From the NCBI RefSeq assembly GCF_023897015.1, contig NZ_JAMHFY010000014.1:1-64000 (forward strand): a DNA stretch of 64,000 nucleotides, written 5' to 3'. Positions 44,430 through 52,864 of this stretch are shown here, in pieces. The notes below the pieces were generated by a model. The model did no database searches. It was not told the origin of the DNA and saw only the letters and a program-made list of their open reading frames with translations. The translations under genes and the position numbers were made by a program. Numbering within the stretch: position 1 is the first letter of the stretch; the number at the start of each line of letters is the position of its first letter. This DNA is from Desulfosporosinus nitroreducens (GTDB lineage Bacteria; Bacillota; Desulfitobacteriia; Desulfitobacteriales; Desulfitobacteriaceae).

Positions 44430-44901
44430 CTAGGCAAAGACTTCTGAAAGTTCTATTGTCAGATCTTCGAATATACCAACCTTAATTGAATCTTGCTCGG
44501 TGTACACTTCAGGTCTGCTGTATTTACCCTCCTGGGTAAGATGAAATACAGATAGGGTATTTTCCTCCGGGTAAACAATCCAGTACTCAAGAACGCCTAT
44601 TCTTTCGTACAAAATAAATTTTTTCTTCAGGTCCTTTTGAAAAGTGGAGGGAGAAGTAATCTCCACAACCAGGTCCGGACTGCCCTTGCAGCCTCGATGG
44701 TCTAATTTGCTCTTATCACATACTACCACTAAATCCGGTTGAACCACGGTTGAAGTTTGTTCGTCGCTCTCTTGCAGCTGGGGTAAGCGGACATCGAAAG
44801 GGGCTGCATAAACTCGGCAATTCCCAGCGCTCACTTTCTGGCCAAGTAAGGTAATCCTGGTACGTGTACAATTGTCCAGAACGCTGAGCAGTATCACTCA
44901 A
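44430..44901 (-). pseudogene. Uma2-family gene broken by an internal deletion and frameshift
   Basis: From TTG 44901, after AAGGAGG, one frame gives the normal Uma2 N-terminus (YTYQDYLTWPESERWEL). At about 44818 it runs out of frame, and the next frame continues with CRVYAAPFDVRL, VQPDLVVVCDKSK and LVVEITSPSTFQKD to the C-terminus. Compared with the intact copy at 40014, about 35 residues around the conserved PSxxHQ region are missing. The break makes a functional product unlikely. Confidence 0.75.
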
Positions 44902-45247
44902 GGATTAAACCTCCTTCTAATTCCAGTTATTCCCTATCAATATGGTAACACATCGTTCTTGTTGGGACAAGGACTATTTATACTTGAGATCCTAACGCTC
45001 CAGTCATATGATTTGATCAATCCGTCTAAATACGGGTTATTGCCTTAGAACTGCAAAGTTAAACATGGTCTTGAGGGTTGAAAGAGTCTCGAATGACCTC
45101 GAAAGAAGTATAGTGATGAACTGGCACAATTAAAGGTCTGATTTTTTCGATTATTCCTATTGATTCTGGCAGGAAATCAAGGGAAGATATGGAAGGTTTA
45201 ACAAATGAAGTTTATCAAATCGCATCTGAAATAAGGAGGGAAAACTT

Positions 45248-45991
45248 ATGACGAAATTATTAAACAAAGTGGCGGTTGTAACAGGAGCGGCCCAAGGTAT
45301 TGGTGCTGCCATTGTAGAGAGGCTATTGGAAGACGGTGCTTCTTCAGTAGTGGCTTTGGACATTAACCAGGAACAACTGGAACAAACAGTTAAGGAATTG
45401 GACATTGGGGGAAATGGAGTTATACCTATGAAATGTAACATCGCAGATAGAAACGAAGTAAATGAAGTATTTAGCAAAATCTATGAGACACTTGGCAAAG
45501 TAGATATACTTGTAAACAATGCAGGAATCACCAGAGATGCTATGTTTCATAAAATGACAGAAGATCAATGGGATGCGGTTATATCTGTAAACCTTACTAG
45601 CGTGTACAATTGTTGTCAGGCTGTAGTTGCCAAAATGCGTAAACAGGAATATGGGAAAATAGTCAACCTTTCCTCAACATCTGCTTGGGGTAATGCAGGA
45701 CAAGTAAACTACAGCGCCTCTAAAGCGGGTATGATTGGTTTAACCAAGTCTCTTGCCAAAGAACTGGGAAATAAAAATATCACCGTTAATGCGATAGCCC
45801 CAGGACTAATAGATACAGAAATGACAAGGGTCATGCCTGAACCCATGAAGTCGATGGCAATTATGTTATGTCCTGCAGCCAGAGCCGGAAATCCGTCAGA
45901 AGTTGCCTCAGTGGTATCATTTCTGGCTTCAGATGACTCTAGTTTTGTTAATGGTGAATGTATCAAAGTCTGTGGAGGATTCTTGATGTAA
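45248..45991 (+). CDS. Short-chain dehydrogenase, FabG-like 3-oxoacyl reductase
   Basis: 247 aa classical SDR: nucleotide motif TGAAQGIGAA (11-20), NNAGITRDAMFHKM, catalytic Ser in LSSTSAWGN, and YSASK with the catalytic Tyr and Lys. It reduces 3-oxoacyl thioesters or related ketones with NAD(P)H. It is isolated from any fab cluster, so a role in fatty acid synthesis is not certain. AGGAGGG precedes ATG 45248. The 346 bp upstream (44902-45247) show no gene. Confidence 0.85.
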   Translation: MTKLLNKVAVVTGAAQGIGAAIVERLLEDGASSVVALDINQEQLEQTVKELDIGGNGVIPMKCNIADRNEVNEVFSKIYETLGKVDILVNNAGITRDAMFHKMTEDQWDAVISVNLTSVYNCCQAVVAKMRKQEYGKIVNLSSTSAWGNAGQVNYSASKAGMIGLTKSLAKELGNKNITVNAIAPGLIDTEMTRVMPEPMKSMAIMLCPAARAGNPSEVASVVSFLASDDSSFVNGECIKVCGGFLM

Positions 45992-46032
45992 TGACAACTT
46001 GCTTTGCCGGGGGTTATAATTAAGGATAAACG

Positions 46033-46071
46033 AGAAGTATGCTCCATGTTGAAAGGCGCGGGCATACTTCT
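46033..46071 (+). terminator. Terminator of the SDR gene
   Basis: AGAAGTATGC (46033-46042) pairs with GCATACTTCT (46062-46071). Confidence 0.65.
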
Positions 46072-46136
46072 TTGTACAATTGCATTATCGGATTCAGACA
46101 CATCACCAAGGCATTTTAAAAACTTCTTGAAGGCAC

Positions 46137-46164
46137 TTGACAGGAACCGGATTTCAGCTATAAT
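46137..46164 (+). promoter_or_regulatory. Strong consensus promoter for RNA unit 1
   Basis: TTGACA (46137-46142), a 16-bp spacer and TATAAT (46159-46164) are perfect consensus boxes. No protein gene follows for about 1 kb. Confidence 0.75.
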
Positions 46165-46170
46165 GAAGCT

Positions 46171-46320
46171 ATAAAGAGATTATAAAGATTCAGTTTTGCA
46201 AAATAACTTATTGGTCGCGTGCTAGGTAAAGTTTCGATTCATCGAAGGTTTATGCATTGCAATTAATTAAGTCGATGCTGAATTTCGAAGAATTGGAGCC
46301 ACCTAGAAGGGTGGTTTTTG
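46171..46320 (+). ncRNA. Candidate small RNA, about 150 nt (unit 1)
   Basis: Bounded by the consensus promoter and a short terminator (CCACC 46299-46303 with GGTGG 46310-46314, T5). Internal pairings visible: TTCGAT/ATCGAA hairpin near 46236-46250, GCAT/ATGC near 46254-46277, and a closing CTAGGT/ACCTAG pair (about 46223 with 46301). No ORF. It is not a recognised RNA family. Confidence 0.55.
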
Positions 46321-46339
46321 TTGTTGTTATAATGAAAGA

Positions 46340-46876
46340 TTTCCCGCAAAGTTCCTCTCACTAATAGAAGTAAGTCAGTAGTAGTTTGGTCTTTGGGAAA
46401 AGCGTGTTGGAAAGTCGTTTTTGAGTCCGCGTGTCGATGAGCTCGGTAAGTCTAGTCCTAAGATTATCCTAATTGTTGTATGGTTTTTTCAAGTTACTGT
46501 TGAGTGATCTGAAATCTAAATCTTCTCCTTAGTGACTGTTTTTCGATTGTTCCTGGTTAGAACCTAAAGTAATTGAAGAAATAGTGGAGGATTTGTCCAG
46601 ATTAGTTTCATTACCTTAAAAGCTTAGTTTTTGACTGGTTTGCGTTTAGTTAGGTCAAAGTATTGAGATTCCCTTACTAGTTGGTTTACAGAGTGACATT
46701 TATCTCGTTTTGTTTTCGTAGTTGTAAGGAGTTTTTGCTACAACCCTATATTACTCCGGTGAAAAACGTATAGGTTCAGTTTGGTTGACGATTAATCTAG
46801 AGCCGTGTATCCATTAATTCTGGAGGAACTTTGCGGGATTTAATTTTTAAGGCTACTCAATGAGTAGCCTTTTTTC
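46340..46876 (+). ncRNA. Candidate large structured RNA, about 0.54 kb (unit 2)
   Basis: TATAAT at 46328-46333 predicts a start near 46340. TCCCGCAAAGTTCCTC (46342-46357) pairs perfectly with GAGGAACTTTGCGGGA (46823-46838), joining both ends of the RNA. A terminator follows at once (AAGGCTACTC/GAGTAGCCTT, 46849-46871, then T6). Internal hairpins include GTTGTA/TACAAC (46721-46744) and CCTATA/TATAGG (46745-46774). No ORF of note lies inside. The layout is like the ornate large RNAs (OLE, ROOL, GOLLD), but I cannot assign it to one of them. Confidence 0.65.
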
Positions 46877-46984
46877 TATGAGCACCCTCCTACCCGAATT
46901 AATGGCGAATAAGCTTTCATGTGGTCCAATTGCCAATGGAGTATGTACAAAATTTAAAAAATATGGCAAAGCAAGTGGAATAAA

Positions 46985-47092
46985 GTGAACTCGTTCAACT
47001 AAAGTTGAACATCGAGACTTCGGTGTGGGAGTCTACCCCCGCCGAAGCAGAGTACGGGGGCCCACTCCCACTTGAAGAAGTGGGAGTCTCAC
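46985..47092 (+). repeat. HEARO/omega-RNA-like repeat, copy F (best preserved)
   Basis: GTGA at the left edge, then ACTCGTTCAACTAAAGTTG, the CATCGAGACTTCGGTG block, GCCGAAGCAGAGTACGG, and the final hairpin CTCCCACTT/AAGTGGGAG (47065-47086) with TCTCACG. It carries no ORF of its own and lies about 85 bp before the start of the Fe-S protein gene. Confidence 0.6.
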
Positions 47093-47176
47093 GACTGTAT
47101 AAATATATCTAGAAATATGGAATTATTTTACATTATGAAATATAATTATATAAAAACAATTACTGTAAGGAGAGCT

Positions 47177-48454
47177 ATGGCACATAGAACGATAAAATCT
47201 GGATTTCATCGATTGAACGAACGACTTAATCAATTTCCTCAAGGAGCTCCACCTTCCGAATATTTATTCAAGATACTTAGTGTCTTAATGAATGAAAAGG
47301 AAGCGAGGGTAATGTCGGCGTTGCCTATAAGACCCTTCTCAATTCAGACTGCCAGCGCGGCTTTAGGCATGAGTAAAGAGGATACCGAAAAAGTACTTAC
47401 AGATCTTGCTTCCCGGGCCTTGTTGATTGATATTGAGAGTGCGGAAGGTGAGAGAAGCTTTATTTTACCTCCGCCTATGGCTGGTTTCTTTGAATTTTCC
47501 TTGATGCGTATCAGAGAAGACCTTGATCAGAGGTTGCTTTCTGAGTTGTTTTACCAATACCTAAATGTTGAAGAAGATTTCGTGCGAGATTTATTTGTTA
47601 CAGAAACTAAGCTTGGAAGAATCTTTGTGAATGAACAAGCATTGAGCACGGTGAATAATTTATATATCCTGGATTACGAACGAACGAGCGAGATTATTAA
47701 AAAAGCCGCTATAATAGGAATCGGTATGTGTTATTGCAGGCATAAAATGAGCCATTTAGGTAAAGCATGTGATGCCCCCTCAGAGATATGCATGACCTTT
47801 GGGAATGCCGCTTCAAGCCTAATAAAATATGGCCATGCCAGAGAAGTCAGCGCTTTAGAATGTATGGATTTGCTTGAAAAGGCTTACGACCACAATCTCG
47901 TTCAAATTGGGGAAAACGAACAGGAAGGGTTACCCTTTATTTGCAATTGTTGTGGTTGCTGTTGCGAAGGTCTTCTGGCTATCAAGAAATTTGGAACTTT
48001 AAATGCCATTAATACTACCAATTTCTTGCCAGAGATTTTGGAAGTTAATTGCAACGGCTGCGGAAGGTGTGTCTTGGCCTGTCCAGTGGGAGCTTTAAAG
48101 ATGGTTTCACAAAACGACACCAATGATAAAGCAATCAAAAAGGCAACGCTGGATGAGGAGATATGTTTAGGGTGCGGCGTTTGTGTCAGAGCCTGTAACC
48201 GAGGATCAATAAAACTTAAGCCCCGAAACCGACGAGTTATTACACCAGTAAATTCCGTTCATCGCATCGTGCTGTTGAGTATCGAAAAAGGGAAACTTCA
48301 GAATCTTATTTTTGATAACCGGGCTCTCTACAGTCACAGGGCTATGGCAGCGATACTGGGGGCCATCTTAAAAATGCCGCCCATCAAACAAATCATGGCT
48401 AGTGAACAGATGAAGTCAAAGTATCTTGCGGCTTTAGTTAAAAATTATAAATGA
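47177..48454 (+). CDS. Fe-S protein: N-terminal winged-helix region, Cys-rich core, two 4Fe-4S clusters
   Basis: ATG 47177 follows TAAGGAGAG; the longer ORF from 47072 begins inside repeat copy F and is not used. Of 425 aa, the first ~110 residues resemble a winged helix (IQTASAALGMSKEDTEKVLTD). Next come CYCRHKMSHLGKACD and CNCCGCCC cysteine groups, then two ferredoxin motifs, CNGCGRCVLACP and CLGCGVCVRACN. This layout is seen in uncharacterised proteins of sulfate reducers and acetogens. A redox-responsive or electron-transfer role is an inference. Confidence 0.78.
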   Translation: MAHRTIKSGFHRLNERLNQFPQGAPPSEYLFKILSVLMNEKEARVMSALPIRPFSIQTASAALGMSKEDTEKVLTDLASRALLIDIESAEGERSFILPPPMAGFFEFSLMRIREDLDQRLLSELFYQYLNVEEDFVRDLFVTETKLGRIFVNEQALSTVNNLYILDYERTSEIIKKAAIIGIGMCYCRHKMSHLGKACDAPSEICMTFGNAASSLIKYGHAREVSALECMDLLEKAYDHNLVQIGENEQEGLPFICNCCGCCCEGLLAIKKFGTLNAINTTNFLPEILEVNCNGCGRCVLACPVGALKMVSQNDTNDKAIKKATLDEEICLGCGVCVRACNRGSIKLKPRNRRVITPVNSVHRIVLLSIEKGKLQNLIFDNRALYSHRAMAAILGAILKMPPIKQIMASEQMKSKYLAALVKNYK

Positions 48455-48487
48455 AAAAGTATCAAAATTTTAAACTGAGCTTCCAGG

Positions 48488-48555
48488 AAACCCCTTTTGA
48501 AAGGTGTTGATGATCATGTCGAGAGGCACTTAACACAATTCGAGAGGGGTTTTTA
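48488..48555 (+). terminator. Terminator of the Fe-S gene
   Basis: AAACCCCTTTT pairs with the AGAGGGGTTTTT end; an inner GTGTT/AACAC pairing extends it. Confidence 0.6.
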
Positions 48556-48687
48556 GTATGTCAGAAACAATTACGGGCACGGGCAGGGTTTAGCAGAAAA
48601 ACGCAGAATAAGGTCATTGGTAGACTTTTATACAGAAAAAATTTGATTGGCATGCTCAAAGGATGGGGAAAACAGGAGGAAATTTTA

Positions 48688-49299
48688 ATGAGGGCCGTGT
48701 GTATAGATTTTGAAACAGCAAATAATTTTATCGGAAGTGCATGCTCAGTGGGGATTGCAGTTATCGAAGAGGGTAAGATAATCGATACCAAGTATTGGCT
48801 TATAAAACCACATCTCGAGTATTGCTACTTTGATCCTTACAATGTTATGATCCATGGAATTAAAGAGGAAGATGTCAAAAATGCCCCAGAATTTAATGTG
48901 ATTTATGGGGAACTCAAACCGCTCTTTGAAAATGCTTATGTTATTGCGCACAATGCGTCTTTTGATATGTCAGTATTGCGGCATGTATTGGACTTATATG
49001 AAATCCCATATCCAGAAGTAGAATATTTATGTACTTACAAAACGGCGCTAAAGACCTGGAGCGGTTTAGACAACTACAAACTTGATACAGTTTGCAAATT
49101 TATAAATCATGATTTTGAGCATCATAACGCCTTAGAAGATGCTGCTGCTTGTGGAAATGTTTTATTGTCAGCATTATCTGAAAGGGGAGTGTCCTCGATT
49201 AACGAACTCGCTTCTCTTGTAGGAATGCGGCTCGGAAAACTGTACGCCGGGGGATATAAGCCCTGCAGCATAGCGAAGAAAACAAGTAAAAGGGCATAG
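48688..49299 (+). CDS. DEDDh 3'-5' exonuclease (DnaQ/PolC epsilon-like)
   Basis: 203 aa from ATG 48688, which follows AGGAGG; the longer 48643 start lacks a site. Exo I is VCIDFETAN, Exo II is AHNASFDMSVL and Exo III is HHNALEDAAAC, giving the full D-E-D-D-His set. The tail (LGKLYAGGYKPCSIAKK) is that of small epsilon-like proteins with no BRCT domain. It trims DNA or RNA 3' ends; the process is not known. Confidence 0.88.
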   Translation: MRAVCIDFETANNFIGSACSVGIAVIEEGKIIDTKYWLIKPHLEYCYFDPYNVMIHGIKEEDVKNAPEFNVIYGELKPLFENAYVIAHNASFDMSVLRHVLDLYEIPYPEVEYLCTYKTALKTWSGLDNYKLDTVCKFINHDFEHHNALEDAAACGNVLLSALSERGVSSINELASLVGMRLGKLYAGGYKPCSIAKKTSKRA

Positions 49300-49448
49300 G
49301 TTAAAGAGTAAAGGGTAAACAGTTGTAAACGGCTATCCGCAACTATTTTTAATTAAATTGTGGAAGATGGAACATATAAACTATTTGAAGCTGGATAGGA
49401 TATAAAGTATCTCTCTATATAATGAAGATATATTAAAAAGTCATAGGT

Positions 49449-49724
49449 ATGTTGGATAAAAAGTTATATACAAACGGTCAAAAGACTCAAGAATTAATCG
49501 ACAATAAGCTTACTTACTTTTTTAAAAATGGAAAAGTAAAAGCAGAAGGCACTTACGAAAATGAACTAATGACAGGGGAATGGAAGTTCTACAGGGAAAC
49601 GGGTCAGTTATGGCAAGTTGGAAATTTTGAGAATGGCAAGAAAAATGGGAGTTGGGTAAGGTACGATAAGAATAACCAATTAGAATATGAAGAAGAGTTT
49701 GTGAATGATAAGAAGATAAAATAG
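49449..49724 (+). CDS. MORN-2 repeat protein
   Basis: 91 aa with three MORN-type units (YFFKNGKVKAEGTYENELMTGEW, then FYRETGQLWQVGNFENGKKNG, then WVRYDKNNQLEYEEEF; each shortened here). Such repeats form beta hairpins and occur in antitoxin-like and surface-associated proteins. No signal peptide; function unknown. The ribosome site is weak. A GC-rich terminator follows. Confidence 0.72.
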   Translation: MLDKKLYTNGQKTQELIDNKLTYFFKNGKVKAEGTYENELMTGEWKFYRETGQLWQVGNFENGKKNGSWVRYDKNNQLEYEEEFVNDKKIK

Positions 49725-49735
49725 GGTCTTACGGC

Positions 49736-49762
49736 AAAAGCCCCAGCAATGCTGGGGCTTTT
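49736..49762 (+). terminator. Terminator of the MORN gene
   Basis: AAAAGCCCCAGC pairs with GCTGGGGCTTTT around AAT. Confidence 0.85.
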
Positions 49763-49794
49763 GAAATTCACTTTTAACGGCACAGCTGCATAAT

Positions 49795-50028
49795 TTACAA
49801 ATTTGCTTGCAAACGCTGTTTCAAGGTCTGCCTTCCTTTGTCAATTTGTTTACGGATATTTAGACAAATATCAATGAAAGCAGGTTTATCGAGTTCTGCA
49901 GATTTATCAGGTAATGAATAAGTTGGTAACGCCTTATCATTCTTGATATCAAAAACAAAAATTTTATTCTGATCTGAGACATATTCAAACTCGATTTTGT
50001 TATTTACAAAAACTAAAGAGACGGACAT
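49795..50028 (-). CDS. Small hypothetical protein, 77 aa
   Basis: The ATG at 50028 has AGAAGG upstream. The peptide (MSVSLVFVNNKIEFEYVSDQ...) is soluble and charged with no Cys, membrane segment or recognised motif. The ORF is short and faces an IS remnant, so it could be a real small gene or a leftover. Confidence 0.4.
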   Translation of the reverse strand: MSVSLVFVNNKIEFEYVSDQNKIFVFDIKNDKALPTYSLPDKSAELDKPAFIDICLNIRKQIDKGRQTLKQRLQANL

Positions 50029-50061
50029 AGTTCTACCTTCTTTCGTGATTTTAACTAATTA

Positions 50062-50434
50062 TATATCTTTTAATTCGGATTGTGAACATACTACTTTTGC
50101 CGAAACTTATGACTTCCTACCGGTCAAGGACAAGAAGACAAAACGTCTCGAAGAAGCAATCATCAATTTATCCTTGAATGTAAGCTCTTTCATAGCATCT
50201 GCTATATTGAATACTAGTATTGCAAAAGTAGGTAAAAGTACTATTTGCTAATTTCTTAATAATGCACCTATAATTGATAAAACTAAGGCACATCTCAAAG
50301 CTGTCCAGGAAAGTGACAGATTTCATATACTTAAGAATTTAACTTCGTATTGTAAAGAGTATCTTATGAAGTGTTTTAAGGCCAAAATAATTATTACGGT
50401 GCCTAATGAGCCTCAGATTGATGTGTTACGTTGA
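50062..50434 (+). pseudogene. Decayed ISL3-family transposase
   Basis: One frame reads CEHTTFAETYDFLPVKDKKT and RLEEAIINLSLNVSSFIAS, then VGKSTIC; after an in-frame TAA (50249-50251) the same frame continues FLNNAPIIDKTKAH, QESDRFHILKNLTSYCKEYL and stops at 50432. The motifs SSxxA...GKSTICNxL and SDRFHxxKNLT are those of ISL3 transposases, but the DDE segment between them is lost. From 50435 to 51222 I see no gene and only AT-rich, stop-filled sequence. Confidence 0.7.
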
Positions 50435-51222
50435 CCGCGATTGAAGCGAAAATTCGTGGGGTTATAAAGGTTCTTCCCTCTACCCTATGAACTTACGCTT
50501 CTCTTTTTGGCGGAAATTAGATTTTTAATCTATCAAAAGGAGTATTAGCCCAAATGCACAGAATTTAATATGAAGGAACGGAAATAGGTACAAGAGGAGT
50601 TTGGCAAAAAAAATTGGTTTATTGACTTGTGTTACTAATAGACCCAAGAATTATTTTGGCAGACAAAGAATTTATGTAACCTTTTGACATACTCAACCCC
50701 TCTATATATTGAAGGGGGGAATCAGGCGGAAATGGGTTTTAGCCAACTTGTCATAGTGTTTAGAGATTTGTTTGGTTCGTAGATAGAGAAAAAGCCATTG
50801 AAAATCAATAGCTTTAAGGAGTGTAATAATTCGGTTCAAAATAGTGAACCTCATGAACGCTCACTGTACTGAAACGCCTGCCGTGCGACACTTGGTCTAT
50901 GGGAATTCAATCTTTTCTACTTGGGTTAAAATGTTTCGGGTAACTATGTTATAAAGGATGATTTTCCCGTTAGATCTAAAAATGTTGACCTAAACCAATA
51001 GTAAAGGATAGACTTCCCCCATCCCCAAGCTAGGTAGTTTCTCGAACTATTCAATTTCACAGTGAACATCACTTGAGGCTGTAACCAAAGAGAACAAGAA
51101 CTGTAATCACTTTAGTACTTCCACAGCAACGGCAGGCTTTAGCGTCTATTTGTTTAAGATGATGCGGTGGATTTAAGACCACATTAATAAAACAATTTGC
51201 ATTCTCAATTTATTTTAAAAAA

Positions 51223-51248
51223 ACCGTGTAGAAACAAGTCTACACGGT
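51223..51248 (-). terminator. Terminator of the amidase gene
   Basis: ACCGTGTAGA pairs with TCTACACGGT, with a T7 run on the minus strand. Confidence 0.82.
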
Positions 51249-51285
51249 AGGGCGAATATCCTATCTTCTTTTACGATACCTTCTT

Positions 51286-51843
51286 TTATACGTTGTGGAA
51301 ATTAGCAAACACATAACTGTTAAGCCCATTAGCGATTGCCAAGGCTGCACTATCAAGTTTCTCAGAATCCCGTAACTTACTGATATCAGTAGAAACATCC
51401 ATAAACAACAGTTCAGTTAAACAGCAACACGCGTTATTGCCTACTAAAACATTCCAGTTTGTCCGTTTTACCCCCCTGTTAATGGAGTCAAACGCGGTTA
51501 CTAAACGACTTTGTATCCTTTTAGCAAGGTCATTGTCAAGATCAGTATAACTTCTTTTGGTAAATGTCTCTGTGCCACCATTTCCTCCTCCAGCATTACA
51601 ATGAATGCTTACGAAAATATCCGCACCCCAGTTATTCGATATGCCGGCTATTTCAGTAGTATCAACAAAGGTGTCGCCTGTCCTTGTCATTTTAGTTGGC
51701 ACTCCCCAAGAACTTAAAATGCTCTGGAGTTTTTTGGCTACATAGAGAGTTATGTTTTTCTCCTGCGTAGTACCAGCTGTTGCTCCTGGATCGGAACCTC
51801 CATGTCCCGGATCGATAAAAACCTTCATGTCTTTTAGTTCCAT
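51286..51843 (-). CDS. N-acetylmuramoyl-L-alanine amidase (Amidase_3)
   Basis: 185 aa from ATG 51843, which follows AAGGAGGAA; the upstream extension in the ORF is not needed. Zinc ligands are in IDPGHGGSDPGA and SIHCNAGG, with the catalytic Glu in CLTELLFMD. The family cuts the amide bond between MurNAc and the stem peptide. No signal peptide or wall-binding domain is present, so it may act in the forespore or mother cell or be released on lysis, as with phage-like endolysins. Confidence 0.88.
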   Translation of the reverse strand: MELKDMKVFIDPGHGGSDPGATAGTTQEKNITLYVAKKLQSILSSWGVPTKMTRTGDTFVDTTEIAGISNNWGADIFVSIHCNAGGGNGGTETFTKRSYTDLDNDLAKRIQSRLVTAFDSINRGVKRTNWNVLVGNNACCCLTELLFMDVSTDISKLRDSEKLDSAALAIANGLNSYVFANFHNV

Positions 51844-52021
51844 TAATGTTTCCTCCTTAAGATTTCTTTTTGCATTGGGGAGATTGGCCAAATCCCAGTA
51901 CACTAATTAAAGAGATCCAGGAACAATAAAAAGCAACCTCTATATAAAAAAATTTACCGGATGTATTTTGTAATTATTTTAAGTTAGGATCTAAGTAGAT
52001 TGCTTAAGGGAGGCGTTATTT

Positions 52022-52528
52022 ATCAAAAAGATTGTTTATTTCATATTAGCAATTGCTATCCTATCAATATCTCTAATAACTTACTCCAATATTTCTACCT
52101 TGTCCAAACAAAATAAAGATTTGAATCAAGAACTTCGGAAATATAAAGAAGATTTATCGACTTGGAAGGAAGTATATGACCTACGAAATACTCTAGACCT
52201 AGAGGCACGCGATATCTTAACTCATTTAGAAGACGGCGATACCGAATATGTAAAGAATAAAGTATCCGAAAATGTAACAATTTATGGAGATAAACTTATC
52301 TACAAAAAATCAAATAACCAAGACTTTATTATGCCTAAGTATCCTGAGAATAAATACATCCTTAGACAAAGAGCCTATATGTTTACAAATGACAAGAAGG
52401 ATAGGTTTTTATCAATATACGAAATAATATCTGGAGGCTTTCAAACGGAAAGGCAGAATACTTTGAATTTTTATTACATATATAAGGATGGTGAATGGTT
52501 GTTAGATTACTTAAGTGAAGACGAATAA
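52022..52528 (+). CDS. Membrane-anchored protein of unknown function, apparent AUC start
   Basis: AAGGGAGGCG (52006-52015) is followed 6 nt later by ATC AAA AAG, which opens a signal-anchor-like N-terminus (KKIVYFILAIAILSISLIT). An ATG, GTG or TTG is absent at this point; the first standard start, TTG 52100, would remove the whole hydrophobic segment. The soluble part (~140 aa) has a heptad-like coiled stretch (KQNKDLNQELRKYKEDLSTW), then a mixed region. The start has probably mutated from ATG, or AUC is used weakly. No family recognised. Confidence 0.5.
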   Translation: MKKIVYFILAIAILSISLITYSNISTLSKQNKDLNQELRKYKEDLSTWKEVYDLRNTLDLEARDILTHLEDGDTEYVKNKVSENVTIYGDKLIYKKSNNQDFIMPKYPENKYILRQRAYMFTNDKKDRFLSIYEIISGGFQTERQNTLNFYYIYKDGEWLLDYLSEDE

Positions 52529-52680
52529 GTGCAACCTCATGTTCCATTGACTACGTTTCCTTGTGTAGGTTAATAGTATAGTTTGGATTAAAAATTGAGG
52601 TTTTTCTTAATAATAGTTATTTATTGCTCATAAATTCGCTTATATTATTTTAACGAAAACTCAAAATTAATTAACTTACT

Positions 52681-52734
52681 TTAAAACAAAAGTCGATTAT
52701 TCCTTAGAATAGGAATAATCGACTTTTGTTTTAA
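52681..52734. repeat. 24-bp perfect inverted repeat at an IS remnant
   Basis: TTAAAACAAAAGTCGATTAT continues to 52704 and pairs exactly with 52711-52734 around a 6-nt loop. It spans the stop codon of the integrase fragment, so it may be both IS end and terminator. Confidence 0.7.
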
Positions 52735-52864
52735 TTCCGCCTGCCTGACCAGGTGTACCGTCCCGTGCATAATAGATGCTGTCAGGAGCGACATACTTTA
52801 CTGATTGGTGTGGCCGGATCCAATTATAATGCTTTATAACTTCTTGGTCATTTGCTTCCCCGAT
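52697..52864 (-). pseudogene. C-terminal fragment of an integrase-core transposase
   Basis: On the minus strand the open frame reads ANDQEVIKHYNWIRPHQSVK, then YVAPDSIYYARDGTPGQAGG and ends TAA. The HYNxxRPHxS...xxPDxxY motif is the end of DDE integrase domains (IS3/rve-type). No upstream part remains. The following 52865-53410 interval holds no gene I can support. Confidence 0.65.

Noticed and set aside
46340-46876. Possibility of a decayed protein gene in RNA unit 2
   Set aside because: No frame gives protein-like motifs, and the exact end-to-end complement plus promoter and terminator fit an RNA better.
47072-47176. Longer N-terminus of the Fe-S protein
   Set aside because: It starts inside repeat copy F with no ribosome site; ATG 47177 has TAAGGAGAG.
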